A DNA stretch of 5,354 nt, from the NCBI GenBank assembly GCA_045546555.1, contig JAZQCY010000101.1, positions 1 through 5,354 on the forward strand. Direction: 5' to 3'. Origin of the DNA: UMGS172 sp045546555. Lineage in GTDB: Bacteria > Bacillota > Clostridia > Oscillospirales > Acutalibacteraceae. A program made the translations under genes and the position numbers. The notes below the pieces were generated by a model, which worked only from the letters and a program-made list of their open reading frames with translations, was not told the origin of the DNA and did not search any database. Shown here piece by piece: positions 1 through 5,354 of this stretch. Position 1 is the stretch's first letter. Each line of letters begins with the position of its first letter.

Positions 1-3
1 ATG

Positions 4-51
4 TAATGCTGGTTTTGCAACCATTACCACTGGGATGAGTATTGCTGCGGT
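4..51 (+). other. In-frame TAA followed by Cys-rich codons continuous with the large gene
   Basis: In the frame of the large gene, positions 4-6 read TAA. Positions 7-51 then read CWFCNHYHWDEYCCG, which joins the N-terminal Cys array without a break in style. No ATG, GTG or TTG lies in frame between 7 and 51. These codons look like translated protein rather than a 5' untranslated region, so the gene probably once continued through this point. A nonsense mutation, a small indel just upstream, an assembly error or recoding could each explain it. Only three bases lie upstream of the TAA in this window, so these cannot be separated here. Confidence 0.6.
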
Positions 52-843
52 ATGTGCGGCGCGTGCAGTGAAGAATGTACCAACGGGGGATGTTATTTAT
101 CCACCCACTGCAGCGAGTGCGGCGCCTGCGACAAGTTGGCAGACGATTGTCCCGTATGCCTTAGCTGCGAGGATTGCTATGTCAATAACGGTTGGCACTG
201 TCTTGGCTGTAACGAATGCCACTACGTTTCAGAAGATGAACTGTGTGGCTACTGTTGGATCTGTGCTGACTGTACGGGTGGTCTTTGCGACAGTTGCGGT
301 TTCTGCGAGGGATGCTGGGAAGTCGAAAATATGCACTGCCAGGAGTGCGGCAACTGCTACGCTTCTTATGCAGAGTGTGACTTTGGATACGATCACTGTG
401 AGGAATGCTGTGTTATCTGTGAGCAGTGTGAGGAATGCTTGTTCGAGGACGGCATTGAACTGTGCGATGATTGCGGTCTGTGCGTATTCTGCTGTATGGA
501 CAACGCCGCAGCAGAGGGCTGCAGTTGCGGTGAATACTGCATTGAAAACCCCGATTGGTACGACCATCTTTGTCCCGACTGCGGTAACGCCTTTTGCGAG
601 GTAGATATCTGTGAGGATTGCGAGCTTTGCCTTGACTGCTGTGAAGGCAACTCCGACTGCTCCGAGACTCCACCCGTTTGTGTTGAAAACGAGGATTACG
701 ATTTCCATTTCTGTGAGGACTGCGGCGAATGTTTCCACAATAGTGATATTTGCGCAGACTGTGAGCTTGCAGGTCTTTTGCTGTGTGAAACTTGCTGCAA
801 GATTCGGCTGGAAGAGGAAGGCTGCGACTGCTCCGACAGATGT
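7..843 (+). repeat. Protein-level array of CxxC units (Cys-rich, acidic N-terminal region)
   Basis: From residue 1 to 270 I count 61 cysteines, 65 Asp/Glu and only 4 Lys/Arg (K28, K250, R252, R263). Units begin with an [H/L/F]CxxC block followed by Gly, Asn or a further Cys: near C20, C50, C79, C96, C138, C174 and C221. Each runs through further CxxC or CC steps and an acidic or aromatic spacer. The last two full units align best, sharing D-I-C-x-D-C-E-L at residues 185-192 and 232-239. A CxxC...CC...EGCxC...C block appears at 138-163 and again at 245-264. CxxC spacing suits zinc knuckles or other metal sites, or a disulfide-stapled rod. The sequence does not decide which. Confidence 0.8.
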
Positions 844-3800
844 ATCAGCGACAGCGATCTGGACGCGCACATCGCATCGGCTCATAAGAATGCCACTGGT
901 TCCCACACCGCCACTCCCCAAAATTCCTGGGAAATCAGCGAAACCCATCACTGGAGAGCTTGCCGTTACTGTGATGCCGCTAACCACATTTCAAACAAAG
1001 CGGCTCACACCTTTGACAAATACGGTGTTTGCACGGTCTGCCGTTTTGACACCCAGAAAAATATCCTCATCTTAAAGCAACCTACCAGCGTGGTTGCCAA
1101 GGTTACCCATGACTCGGATGATCTGAGCGACCCCTTGCACCCCAAAAACAACACCCGTACCTTTACCGTTGCGGCGAGAGGCACATCGGCCTTGAAGTAT
1201 CAGTGGTACTATCAGTACGGTTCAAGTGCTTGGAAGGCTCTGACCGACAGTGCCAAGGATGATCTTTACATTTGCTTGGGCTCCAAGACCAATACCCTAA
1301 CCATCACGGTTCCGGAAGATTCCTGCTACTCGGATTATGCCTACAAGTGCGTTATCACCGACGCCAAGGGTAATCAGGTGACCTCAAACGTTGCCTATCT
1401 CAAATCACACCACGTGAGAACCTATTTTACCTACTATAAAGGCACTTTGATCGACACCATACATACCTCAAACGGCAACATCGGTGTTTATTCATCGGAC
1501 GGTCATATTGCACAATGCGTCGGTGACGGCTGTGACAACGAAAAGCTCATACCCCACAGCTTTAGCAAGCAGACCACCCTTATCGTTGACCGTGTGAACG
1601 GTGTAAAATGGGTCGAGCGCATCTGCACCGATTGCGGTTACAAAGGATATATTCTTGATCACGAGCATTATTTCTACGACCCCAAGACCTACGAGTGCGA
1701 GATCGATACTTCATATAAAAATGACAGTCAGCACAAATTAAAGTGTCTGTGGCCGGGCTGTAACAAAACCACGACCGAAGCCCACGATAAGCTCGGCTGG
1801 CAGTTCCACGGCACACCCTACAGCAACCCCGATAAGGTCGGTGTTCCTTATCAAGAGTGTCAGATCTGCGGCTACAGCGTCGAAAAGCCGCTTCAGGTAT
1901 ATGACGAAAAGACCGATAAGATGGTCAACACAAAATGGACACAGAGTAATGATCTGGTCTTTGTCGAAGGCGGTTATGCAAGCTGTGACGTTGTTGTCAA
2001 CGGAACCAAGCTTGTGATTGGATTTGCTCCTTCAGCTTATTACAAGCAGGAGATGCTGAAGCGCAAAAATCCCAAGATCACGGGTTGGAAGGTGAATTAC
2101 CGTTGTGACCGTACCCCCACAGGCTCGGTATACGAGGCCGATGTAACAAAGGATTTCACTTTCACGAAGGTCGGTGACGAGCTTAAATGGACCGTGACCG
2201 TACCGTTGTTTACCGGCAGAAAGGGCGGCGGTGTGCTGACCTTTATTCCCATCATTGCCGAGGGCGAATGCAAACATACAGGCAAGACCCGTATAAAGGG
2301 CGCCGTGCAACCCATCTGCACATACGACGGCTACACGGGTGACACCGTTTGCTCCGACTGCGAGGGTGTTATCAAGTACGGCGAGGTCATTGAAAGCGTC
2401 GGCAAGCACGAGGGCAAGCTGACCCTTATCCCCGGTACCGCTAAAAAAGGCACCTGCGAGCAGCGTGGCTATGAGGGTACCTTCCGTTGCGACCACTGCA
2501 ACAAGACGGTCCGAGGCAAGTCTACCTCCAAGGTACATAACGGCAAGACCGTTACCAAGAATGCCGTTGCCGTGACCTGCACCAAGTTTGGCTATAGCGG
2601 TGATATCTACTGCGAGTGCGGTATTCTGCTTCAGGAGGGCGAGCTGCTTCCACCCCGTCATACCAACCTCAAGCTTTTGGACCAAAAGAAGGCCTCCTGT
2701 ATGCAGAAGGGCTACACCGGTGACTGGAAATGCTTTGACTGTAATCAGATAGTAAAATACGGCTACAACATTGCTAAAGGTGAGCACGCCTGGAGCAAAT
2801 GGGGCAAGACCGATGATGTCTACCACCGTCACACCTGCGTTGTTGCAGGCTGTGGTGCCGCCGAAAAAGCCAAGCATACCGATGCCAACCGTGACCTCAA
2901 ATGCGATGATTGCGGTTATAACTGGGGAAGTGACTCGAAAACCATCCGTTTTATTGCATTCAATATTGACGTCCCTGCTATCGGTTCAAAGCCGGACTAC
3001 ACTAAATTCAACGGCTTATGCTATGACAGCGACGGCGTAAGCGCCAGCAAGAAAAACGGTGTGCAATGGTTTGATGTTACAGATAACAAGCGCTTCACAC
3101 CGGGTGGTGTCAACCAGGAATTTAAGGAAGGTCACGTTTATAAGGTCACCATTGACTTCAGGACCAAAGGCGATTATGAATTTGTCGATGAGGGTGTCCT
3201 TACAGCCACTATCAACGGCCGTGATGCGGTTGTTGAATACGTTACCTACAATCAGTTTGCAGGTATTTCCTACACATTTGAGGCCTTAAAGCACGAGCAT
3301 AATATGACCCGTGTCAACAAGGTCAGTCCGTCCTGCACAAGCGCAGGTAAGCAGACCTATTACCACTGCGATTCCTGCAACAAATATTATGAGGATGCGG
3401 CCGCTAAAAAGCAGATTGCCGACATCAAATCGTGGGGCATCGTCCCTGCTTTGGGTCACGTTGAGTCCGAGGTTTTGTCTAACAGCACCCACCACTTCAA
3501 AAAGTGTACCCGTTGCTATGCCGAGATAAGCGGAAGCAAGGCCCCTCACAGCGGTGGCACCGCAACCTGCCTTAAAAAGGCCACCTGTGCCACCTGCGGC
3601 AAGGAATACGGCTCTTACGCCGCCCACGACTTTGAAACCGAGGTGTGGAGGTATATGGATGCCGCAGGCCACGCACACGTATGCCGAGTTGAGGGCTGTA
3701 ACTACCGTAGCGACATTCTGCCCCACAAGTCCAACGGTGCCAACACCGAGGAAGCCGACGAGCTCTGCACCGAGTGCGGCTATGTAATCACCCTGTCCAA

Positions 3801-4167
3801 AAACCATGTCCACAAGGCGCTTAACGGCTATCAGCACAACGCCGAAAAGCATTGGGGCGTTTGCGGTTGCGGATTTATCCTTGATGAGGGCGCTCACGTA
3901 AACGATGACGGTGACAATACGTGTGACGTTTGCGGACGTGTGCTGTCCGAGATAGCAGATGGCGGCAAAAATTCATACATCCTTTGGATTATAATCGGCG
4001 CAGTTATCCTCTGCCTTGTGACCGCCATTCTTGTTTACCTCTTCCTTATTAAGAAAAAGAAAAAGGACGGGGATGAAAAGGAAGAAGAAGAAAAAAACAG
4101 CACCGAAGCCGCTCCCGAGGTTGCCGAGGAAGCCGACGCTGAAGAAAACAGAAAAGAGGACGAGTAA
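52..4167 (+). CDS. Giant Cys-rich surface protein with Ig-like and CxxC/His repeat domains, single C-terminal TM helix (5' end probably incomplete)
   Basis: I do not recognise a named gene; the function is unknown. Domains in order: residues 1-270 are an acidic Cys-rich array; 295-332 a His/Cys module (HHWRACRYC ... GVCTVC); about 338-452 an Ig-like domain (W385 in YQWYY, C433 in YKCVITD); 485-610 scattered CxxC pairs (C525/C528, C603/C606); about 628-736 an unassigned beta-rich segment; 739-911 four Cys repeats; 923-959 a His/Cys module; 960-1080 an unassigned domain; 1081-1300 further His/Cys modules; 1308-1333 a transmembrane helix; then KKKKK and an acidic tail to 1371. This predicts a type I membrane protein with almost everything outside the cell. 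ATG 52 is the first ATG/GTG/TTG after the in-frame TAA at 4-6, but it has no clear ribosome binding site and no signal peptide, and codons 7-51 encode the same Cys-rich pattern. The true start is therefore probably upstream, or the gene is broken. The next gene begins at the base after its stop. Confidence 0.85.
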   Translation: MCGACSEECTNGGCYLSTHCSECGACDKLADDCPVCLSCEDCYVNNGWHCLGCNECHYVSEDELCGYCWICADCTGGLCDSCGFCEGCWEVENMHCQECGNCYASYAECDFGYDHCEECCVICEQCEECLFEDGIELCDDCGLCVFCCMDNAAAEGCSCGEYCIENPDWYDHLCPDCGNAFCEVDICEDCELCLDCCEGNSDCSETPPVCVENEDYDFHFCEDCGECFHNSDICADCELAGLLLCETCCKIRLEEEGCDCSDRCISDSDLDAHIASAHKNATGSHTATPQNSWEISETHHWRACRYCDAANHISNKAAHTFDKYGVCTVCRFDTQKNILILKQPTSVVAKVTHDSDDLSDPLHPKNNTRTFTVAARGTSALKYQWYYQYGSSAWKALTDSAKDDLYICLGSKTNTLTITVPEDSCYSDYAYKCVITDAKGNQVTSNVAYLKSHHVRTYFTYYKGTLIDTIHTSNGNIGVYSSDGHIAQCVGDGCDNEKLIPHSFSKQTTLIVDRVNGVKWVERICTDCGYKGYILDHEHYFYDPKTYECEIDTSYKNDSQHKLKCLWPGCNKTTTEAHDKLGWQFHGTPYSNPDKVGVPYQECQICGYSVEKPLQVYDEKTDKMVNTKWTQSNDLVFVEGGYASCDVVVNGTKLVIGFAPSAYYKQEMLKRKNPKITGWKVNYRCDRTPTGSVYEADVTKDFTFTKVGDELKWTVTVPLFTGRKGGGVLTFIPIIAEGECKHTGKTRIKGAVQPICTYDGYTGDTVCSDCEGVIKYGEVIESVGKHEGKLTLIPGTAKKGTCEQRGYEGTFRCDHCNKTVRGKSTSKVHNGKTVTKNAVAVTCTKFGYSGDIYCECGILLQEGELLPPRHTNLKLLDQKKASCMQKGYTGDWKCFDCNQIVKYGYNIAKGEHAWSKWGKTDDVYHRHTCVVAGCGAAEKAKHTDANRDLKCDDCGYNWGSDSKTIRFIAFNIDVPAIGSKPDYTKFNGLCYDSDGVSASKKNGVQWFDVTDNKRFTPGGVNQEFKEGHVYKVTIDFRTKGDYEFVDEGVLTATINGRDAVVEYVTYNQFAGISYTFEALKHEHNMTRVNKVSPSCTSAGKQTYYHCDSCNKYYEDAAAKKQIADIKSWGIVPALGHVESEVLSNSTHHFKKCTRCYAEISGSKAPHSGGTATCLKKATCATCGKEYGSYAAHDFETEVWRYMDAAGHAHVCRVEGCNYRSDILPHKSNGANTEEADELCTECGYVITLSKNHVHKALNGYQHNAEKHWGVCGCGFILDEGAHVNDDGDNTCDVCGRVLSEIADGGKNSYILWIIIGAVILCLVTAILVYLFLIKKKKKDGDEKEEEEKNSTEAAPEVAEEADAEENRKEDE
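1063..1407 (+). other. Ig-like domain of the large surface protein
   Basis: Residues about 338-452 show the bacterial Ig-like pattern: an opening strand 'ILKQPTSVVAKV', a core Trp in 'LKYQWYY' (W385), 'NTLTITVPEDS', then 'YAYKCVITDAKGNQVTSN' with C433 in strand F. The usual partner Cys in strand B is absent ('RTFTVAARG' instead), so the canonical core disulfide cannot form. C408 and C425 lie nearby and might pair differently. Such domains usually act as spacers or ligand-binding modules on surface proteins. Confidence 0.7.
2266..2784 (+). repeat. Four tandem 'GYTGD' Cys repeats in the large protein
   Basis: Residues 739-911 contain four units of roughly 41-50 residues, each with a constant C-x10-C-x(1-2)-C core: C756/C767/C770, C802/C813/C816, C843/C854/C856 and C883/C894/C897. 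The first two core cysteines flank GYTGD-like turns: GYTGDTVC, GYEGTFRC, GYSGDIYC and GYTGDWKC. A lead-in such as 'GAVQPIC' or 'QKKASC' and an 'IKYGE' or 'VKYGY' strand surround the core. The third unit has CxC (CEC) instead of CxxC. This module type is common in exported proteins of gut Clostridia; its ligand is not known to me. Confidence 0.75.
2929..3291 (+). other. Unassigned beta-rich domain between Cys modules
   Basis: Residues about 960-1080 carry no CxxC pair. They read as a folded unit: 'TIRFIAFNIDVPAIGSKPD', then 'GVQWFDVTDNKRFTPGG', 'EFKEGHVYKVTIDF', 'GDYEFVDEGVLTATINGRD', and closing 'GISYTFEAL'. The alternating hydrophobic strands and the F..G..Y.V.I..R motif suggest a beta sandwich. 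From memory this pattern recurs in multi-domain exported proteins of Clostridia, but I cannot name the family. A link to carbohydrate or protein binding would be a guess. Confidence 0.5.
3292..3951 (+). repeat. C-terminal His/Cys (HxH ... CxxC) modules of the large protein
   Basis: Residues 1081-1300 hold degenerate modules that start with His-rich turns and end with CxxC. The first is typical: HEHNM...SPSC(1095)TSAGKQTYYHC(1106)DSC(1109)NKYYED...VPALGHV. It is followed by 'FKKCTRC', 'TCLKKATCATCGKEYG', 'HAHVCRVEGC', 'ELCTECGYV', 'WGVCGCGF' and 'NTCDVCGRV'. Many pairs sit next to His residues (H1148, H1166, H1192, H1207, H1209, H1252, H1254), as would suit C2H2 or C4 metal sites. The modules end about 10 residues before the membrane helix, so they form the membrane-proximal stalk. 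Confidence 0.65.
3973..4164 (+). other. C-terminal membrane anchor and charged cytoplasmic tail of the large protein
   Basis: Residues 1308-1333 form an uninterrupted hydrophobic helix (ILWIIIGAVILCLVTAILVY...). KKKKK follows as a stop-transfer signal, then a 33-residue Glu/Asp/Ala-rich tail ending in ENRKEDE. There is no LPXTG-type sorting motif, so anchoring is by the helix and not by sortase. The orientation places the Cys-rich ectodomain outside and the acidic tail inside, which requires an N-terminal export signal not present in the visible sequence. Confidence 0.8.
4154..4160 (+). promoter_or_regulatory. Ribosome binding site for the second gene
   Basis: AAGAGGA lies inside the last codons of the large gene and ends 7 bases before ATG 4168. 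This spacing supports that ATG as the start. It also means the site is covered by ribosomes finishing the upstream gene, so the two genes are probably translationally coupled. Confidence 0.7.
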
Positions 4168-5118
4168 ATGAAAAAATTAGTCTGCATTTTAATAGCCGCT
4201 CTTTTGTTGGGCGCTTGTGTTTTGCCTGCATCGGCGGCTTCCGATAAGCCCGTAATCACCATGAACCCCCAAAGCCCCTACTACACCGAGTATGCCGTTG
4301 CTATCTACACCGTAAAGGTCGAGGGTAGTAACCTTTCGGCAACCTGGTTTATTGAGTATGACGGCAAAACCTACGACACCTCAAAGTTGGGCGGTGCAAT
4401 GCAGTCCTGGGAGGCCTATGCAGGCGAAGCCTACGGTCCCAAAAAGCTTGATGCCAACACCTTTGCTTTCGTCTTTGAGGGAATCGGATTTGAACTTGAC
4501 GGTTCGTATATCTGGTGCACTGTCGAGGACGGTCATTATGATGTCACCACCCCCAAGACCCGCATTTCGGTCGGTAACGAGTTTTCTCCGCCCGAGATTT
4601 TGGAGATGCCGACCGAGCTGACCGTAGAAAAGGGTGACCAAGCCGAGCTGCGCTGTGTTGCCAAGGCTCCCGAAAACACACAGCTCACCTACATTTGGTA
4701 TGAAACCGAAACGGGTGACCGCAAGGATATGGTAGCCGTAAACGACGGAAAGGAAACCTCCGATTTTCTTAATTGCGATACAAGCAAGGTCGGCACACGC
4801 AACTATCTGTGCGTTGTTTCGACCTCGGACGGCGGTGTTGCCCACAGTAGTATCGTCCCCGTGACGGTGACCGAAAAGCAGGTCGTTGAAAACGGCCCCT
4901 CAACCCCCTTAGACACACAGTCACAGCCCGACGATCCGTCACAGTCGACCGACTCGACCGTCGGAAGCAATTCCGAACCGCAGGGCTCTGACGGTAACGA
5001 CAACGGCGGCAACAATAACGGTGACGAGTTTCCGTGGCTTATAGCCATTATCGCCGGCGTTGCGGCGGTCGCAATCGGCTTCGGTCTGGCACTTATTGTT
5101 GTTAAGAAGAAGTCTTAA
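4168..5118 (+). CDS. Exported membrane-anchored protein with two Ig-like domains
   Basis: No named family is recognised. Residues 1-23 are a signal peptide (MKKLVCILIAALLLGACVLP, then ASA|A as a signal peptidase I site). Residues about 25-135 form a first Ig-like domain with W60 and C117 (YIWCTVEDG). Residues about 141-235 form a second, canonical one with C163, W177 and C215, where the C163-C215 disulfide is expected. Residues 236-287 are a Ser/Asp/Gln linker that becomes Gly/Asn-rich. Residues 288-312 are a transmembrane helix, followed by the tail KKKS. The protein should sit in the cytoplasmic membrane with its Ig domains outside. The start is firm: signal peptide, good ribosome binding site, and direct abutment to the upstream stop. 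Its topology matches that of the large neighbour, so the two may act together at the surface; that is inference. The sequence LGAC (14-17) also fits a lipobox, so lipoprotein processing cannot be excluded. Confidence 0.92.
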   Translation: MKKLVCILIAALLLGACVLPASAASDKPVITMNPQSPYYTEYAVAIYTVKVEGSNLSATWFIEYDGKTYDTSKLGGAMQSWEAYAGEAYGPKKLDANTFAFVFEGIGFELDGSYIWCTVEDGHYDVTTPKTRISVGNEFSPPEILEMPTELTVEKGDQAELRCVAKAPENTQLTYIWYETETGDRKDMVAVNDGKETSDFLNCDTSKVGTRNYLCVVSTSDGGVAHSSIVPVTVTEKQVVENGPSTPLDTQSQPDDPSQSTDSTVGSNSEPQGSDGNDNGGNNNGDEFPWLIAIIAGVAAVAIGFGLALIVVKKKS

Positions 5119-5168
5119 CTCAAATTTCACTTTAGCCAAAGCATTTAAACCCGAATCAGATTTTGAGG

Positions 5169-5258
5169 AAAGGATTTAATGCTGTGGCGTTGTTAAAATA
5201 CTCGCAAATCCAAAGAGGATTTGCTGCGTTTTGTGCCTCGCCACATCAAAAATCCTTT
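5169..5258. repeat. Long imperfect inverted repeat with nested hairpin
   Basis: AAAGGATTT (5169-5177) pairs with AAATCCTTT (5250-5258) over 9 bp. TGTGGCG (5183-5189) pairs with CGCCACA (5239-5245) over 7 bp, separated from the first helix by a small internal loop. Inside, GCAAATCC (5204-5211) pairs with GGATTTGC (5217-5224) around the loop AAAGA. No run of T follows the outer stem on the plus strand, so it does not look like a simple intrinsic terminator. Confidence 0.65.
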
Positions 5259-5354
5259 AACCACAAAATTCTGCGACCTAAAAGGTGTGGTTTTATGAGA
5301 GGATTTTGGTGATGCGAAGCACATTAGGCTGTCGCCTATGTGCGACAAAGAGCC
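5193..5354 (-). CDS. Small open frame within the structured element (partial, doubtful)
   Basis: On the minus strand a frame is open from the window edge at 5354 to TAA at 5195-5193. Its first ATG is at 5324-5322, which would give 43 residues starting MCFASPKSSHKTTPFRSQNF and ending SLDLRVF. An in-frame TTG at 5348-5346 is another possible start. There is no clear ribosome binding site before the ATG. The product is basic and Ser-rich, with no signal peptide or known motif. The frame runs through the inverted repeats, so it is more likely a by-product of the repeat element than a real gene. Confidence 0.15.
   Translation of the reverse strand, partial: GSLSHIGDSLMCFASPKSSHKTTPFRSQNFVVKGFLMWRGTKRSKSSLDLRVF
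5259..5294. repeat. Two-step hairpin, possible weak terminator
   Basis: AACCAC (5259-5264) pairs with GTGGTT (5287-5292). ACCT (5276-5279) pairs with AGGT (5283-5286) around an AAA loop, leaving an 11-base bulge on the 5' side. The sequence ends in TTTT (5291-5294), so it could end the transcript of the two upstream genes. The bulge and short T run make this weak. Confidence 0.35.
5319..5343. repeat. 10-bp inverted repeat at right edge
   Basis: GCACA (5319-5323) and TAGGC (5325-5329) pair with GCCTATGTGC (5334-5343), with one bulged T at 5324 and a TGTC loop. GACAAAG follows rather than a T run, so this is not an intrinsic terminator on the plus strand. It may be an end or internal stem of the structured element. 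Confidence 0.55.

Larger units (their letters stand above)
5161..5354. repeat. Structured intergenic element, probably a dispersed repeat
   Basis: The 236 bases after the second gene hold no convincing gene. From 5161 the region is packed with inverted repeats: outer arms 5169-5189 and 5239-5258 enclosing an 8-bp hairpin at 5204-5224, a second hairpin at 5259-5292, and a 10-bp stem at 5319-5343. A sequence like GAGGATTT followed by a GCTGCG/GATGCG-like segment occurs three times (5170-5189, 5215-5228, 5299-5315). Such layered symmetry suggests a mobile or REP-like intergenic element or a structured RNA. Copy number cannot be judged from one window, and the right boundary may lie beyond it. 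Confidence 0.5.

Noticed and set aside
1..6. Reassigned stop code (TAA read as an amino acid)
   Set aside because: TAA ends both other coding regions at sensible places (4165 and 5116, the latter just after a KKKS membrane anchor), so general TAA reassignment is unlikely.
35..604. Plus-strand frame-2 open frame starting at 35
   Set aside because: The translated sequence is Ala/Val/Thr-rich and patternless, while frame 1 shows regular CxxC units over the same bases. It is a shadow of the large gene.
7..843. Ferredoxin or other iron-sulfur cluster protein
   Set aside because: The clustered CxxC steps recall ferredoxins, but there is no CxxCxxCxxxCP signature, and the region belongs to a membrane-anchored exterior domain.
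229..987. Minus-strand open frame (252 codons) over the Cys-rich array
   Set aside because: Its Ala/Val/Thr-rich product mirrors the TGC/TGT-rich coding strand. It has no ribosome binding site or recognisable domain.
2032..2877. Long minus-strand open frame (281 codons) opposite the large gene
   Set aside because: Its product is a low-complexity Ala/Val/Leu/Gly mix with no motif. It lies wholly inside the well-supported plus-strand gene and arises from that gene's codon usage.
5119..5167. Intrinsic terminator directly after the second gene
   Set aside because: CTCAAA (5119-5124) can pair with TTTGAG (5162-5167), but the 6-bp arms are 37 bases apart and AT-rich, and no T run follows.

Overview
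The window looks like chromosomal DNA from a gut-type Clostridia bacterium (Oscillospirales-like). This is inferred from style: moderate GC, AGAGGA-type ribosome binding sites, and large exported proteins built from Ig-like domains plus CxxC/His modules of the 'GYTGD..C..C' and 'HEH...C..C' kinds common in that group. No rRNA, tRNA, CRISPR array, transposase or phage gene is visible.

Positions 1-4167 hold most of one very large plus-strand gene for a cell-surface protein. From the first usable ATG (52) it encodes 1371 residues. It has an extremely Cys-rich and acidic N-terminal array, a His/Cys module, an Ig-like domain, further CxxC modules, an unrecognised beta-rich segment, four tandem 'GYTGD' Cys repeats, a second unassigned domain, several C-terminal His/Cys modules, one transmembrane helix, a Lys stop-transfer run and an acidic cytoplasmic tail. 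The 5' end looks damaged or incomplete. The Cys-rich reading frame continues upstream of the ATG to an in-frame TAA at 4-6, and the signal peptide that such a protein needs is absent.

Positions 4168-5118 hold a second gene that starts on the base after the first gene's stop codon. It encodes a 316-residue protein with a signal peptide, two Ig-like domains, a low-complexity linker, one transmembrane helix and a short KKKS tail. The two genes very likely share a transcript. They encode proteins of the same topology: ectodomain outside, one C-terminal helix, basic anchor inside. A surface complex or adhesin/sensor pair is a reasonable inference, but no function can be read from the sequence.

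Positions 5119-5354 contain no convincing gene. From about 5161 onward the DNA is dense in inverted repeats: a long imperfect stem with a nested hairpin, a second hairpin, and a 10-bp stem near the right edge. It also carries a short minus-strand open frame running off the window. It looks like a dispersed, structured intergenic repeat element, and this is the main non-coding item of interest.
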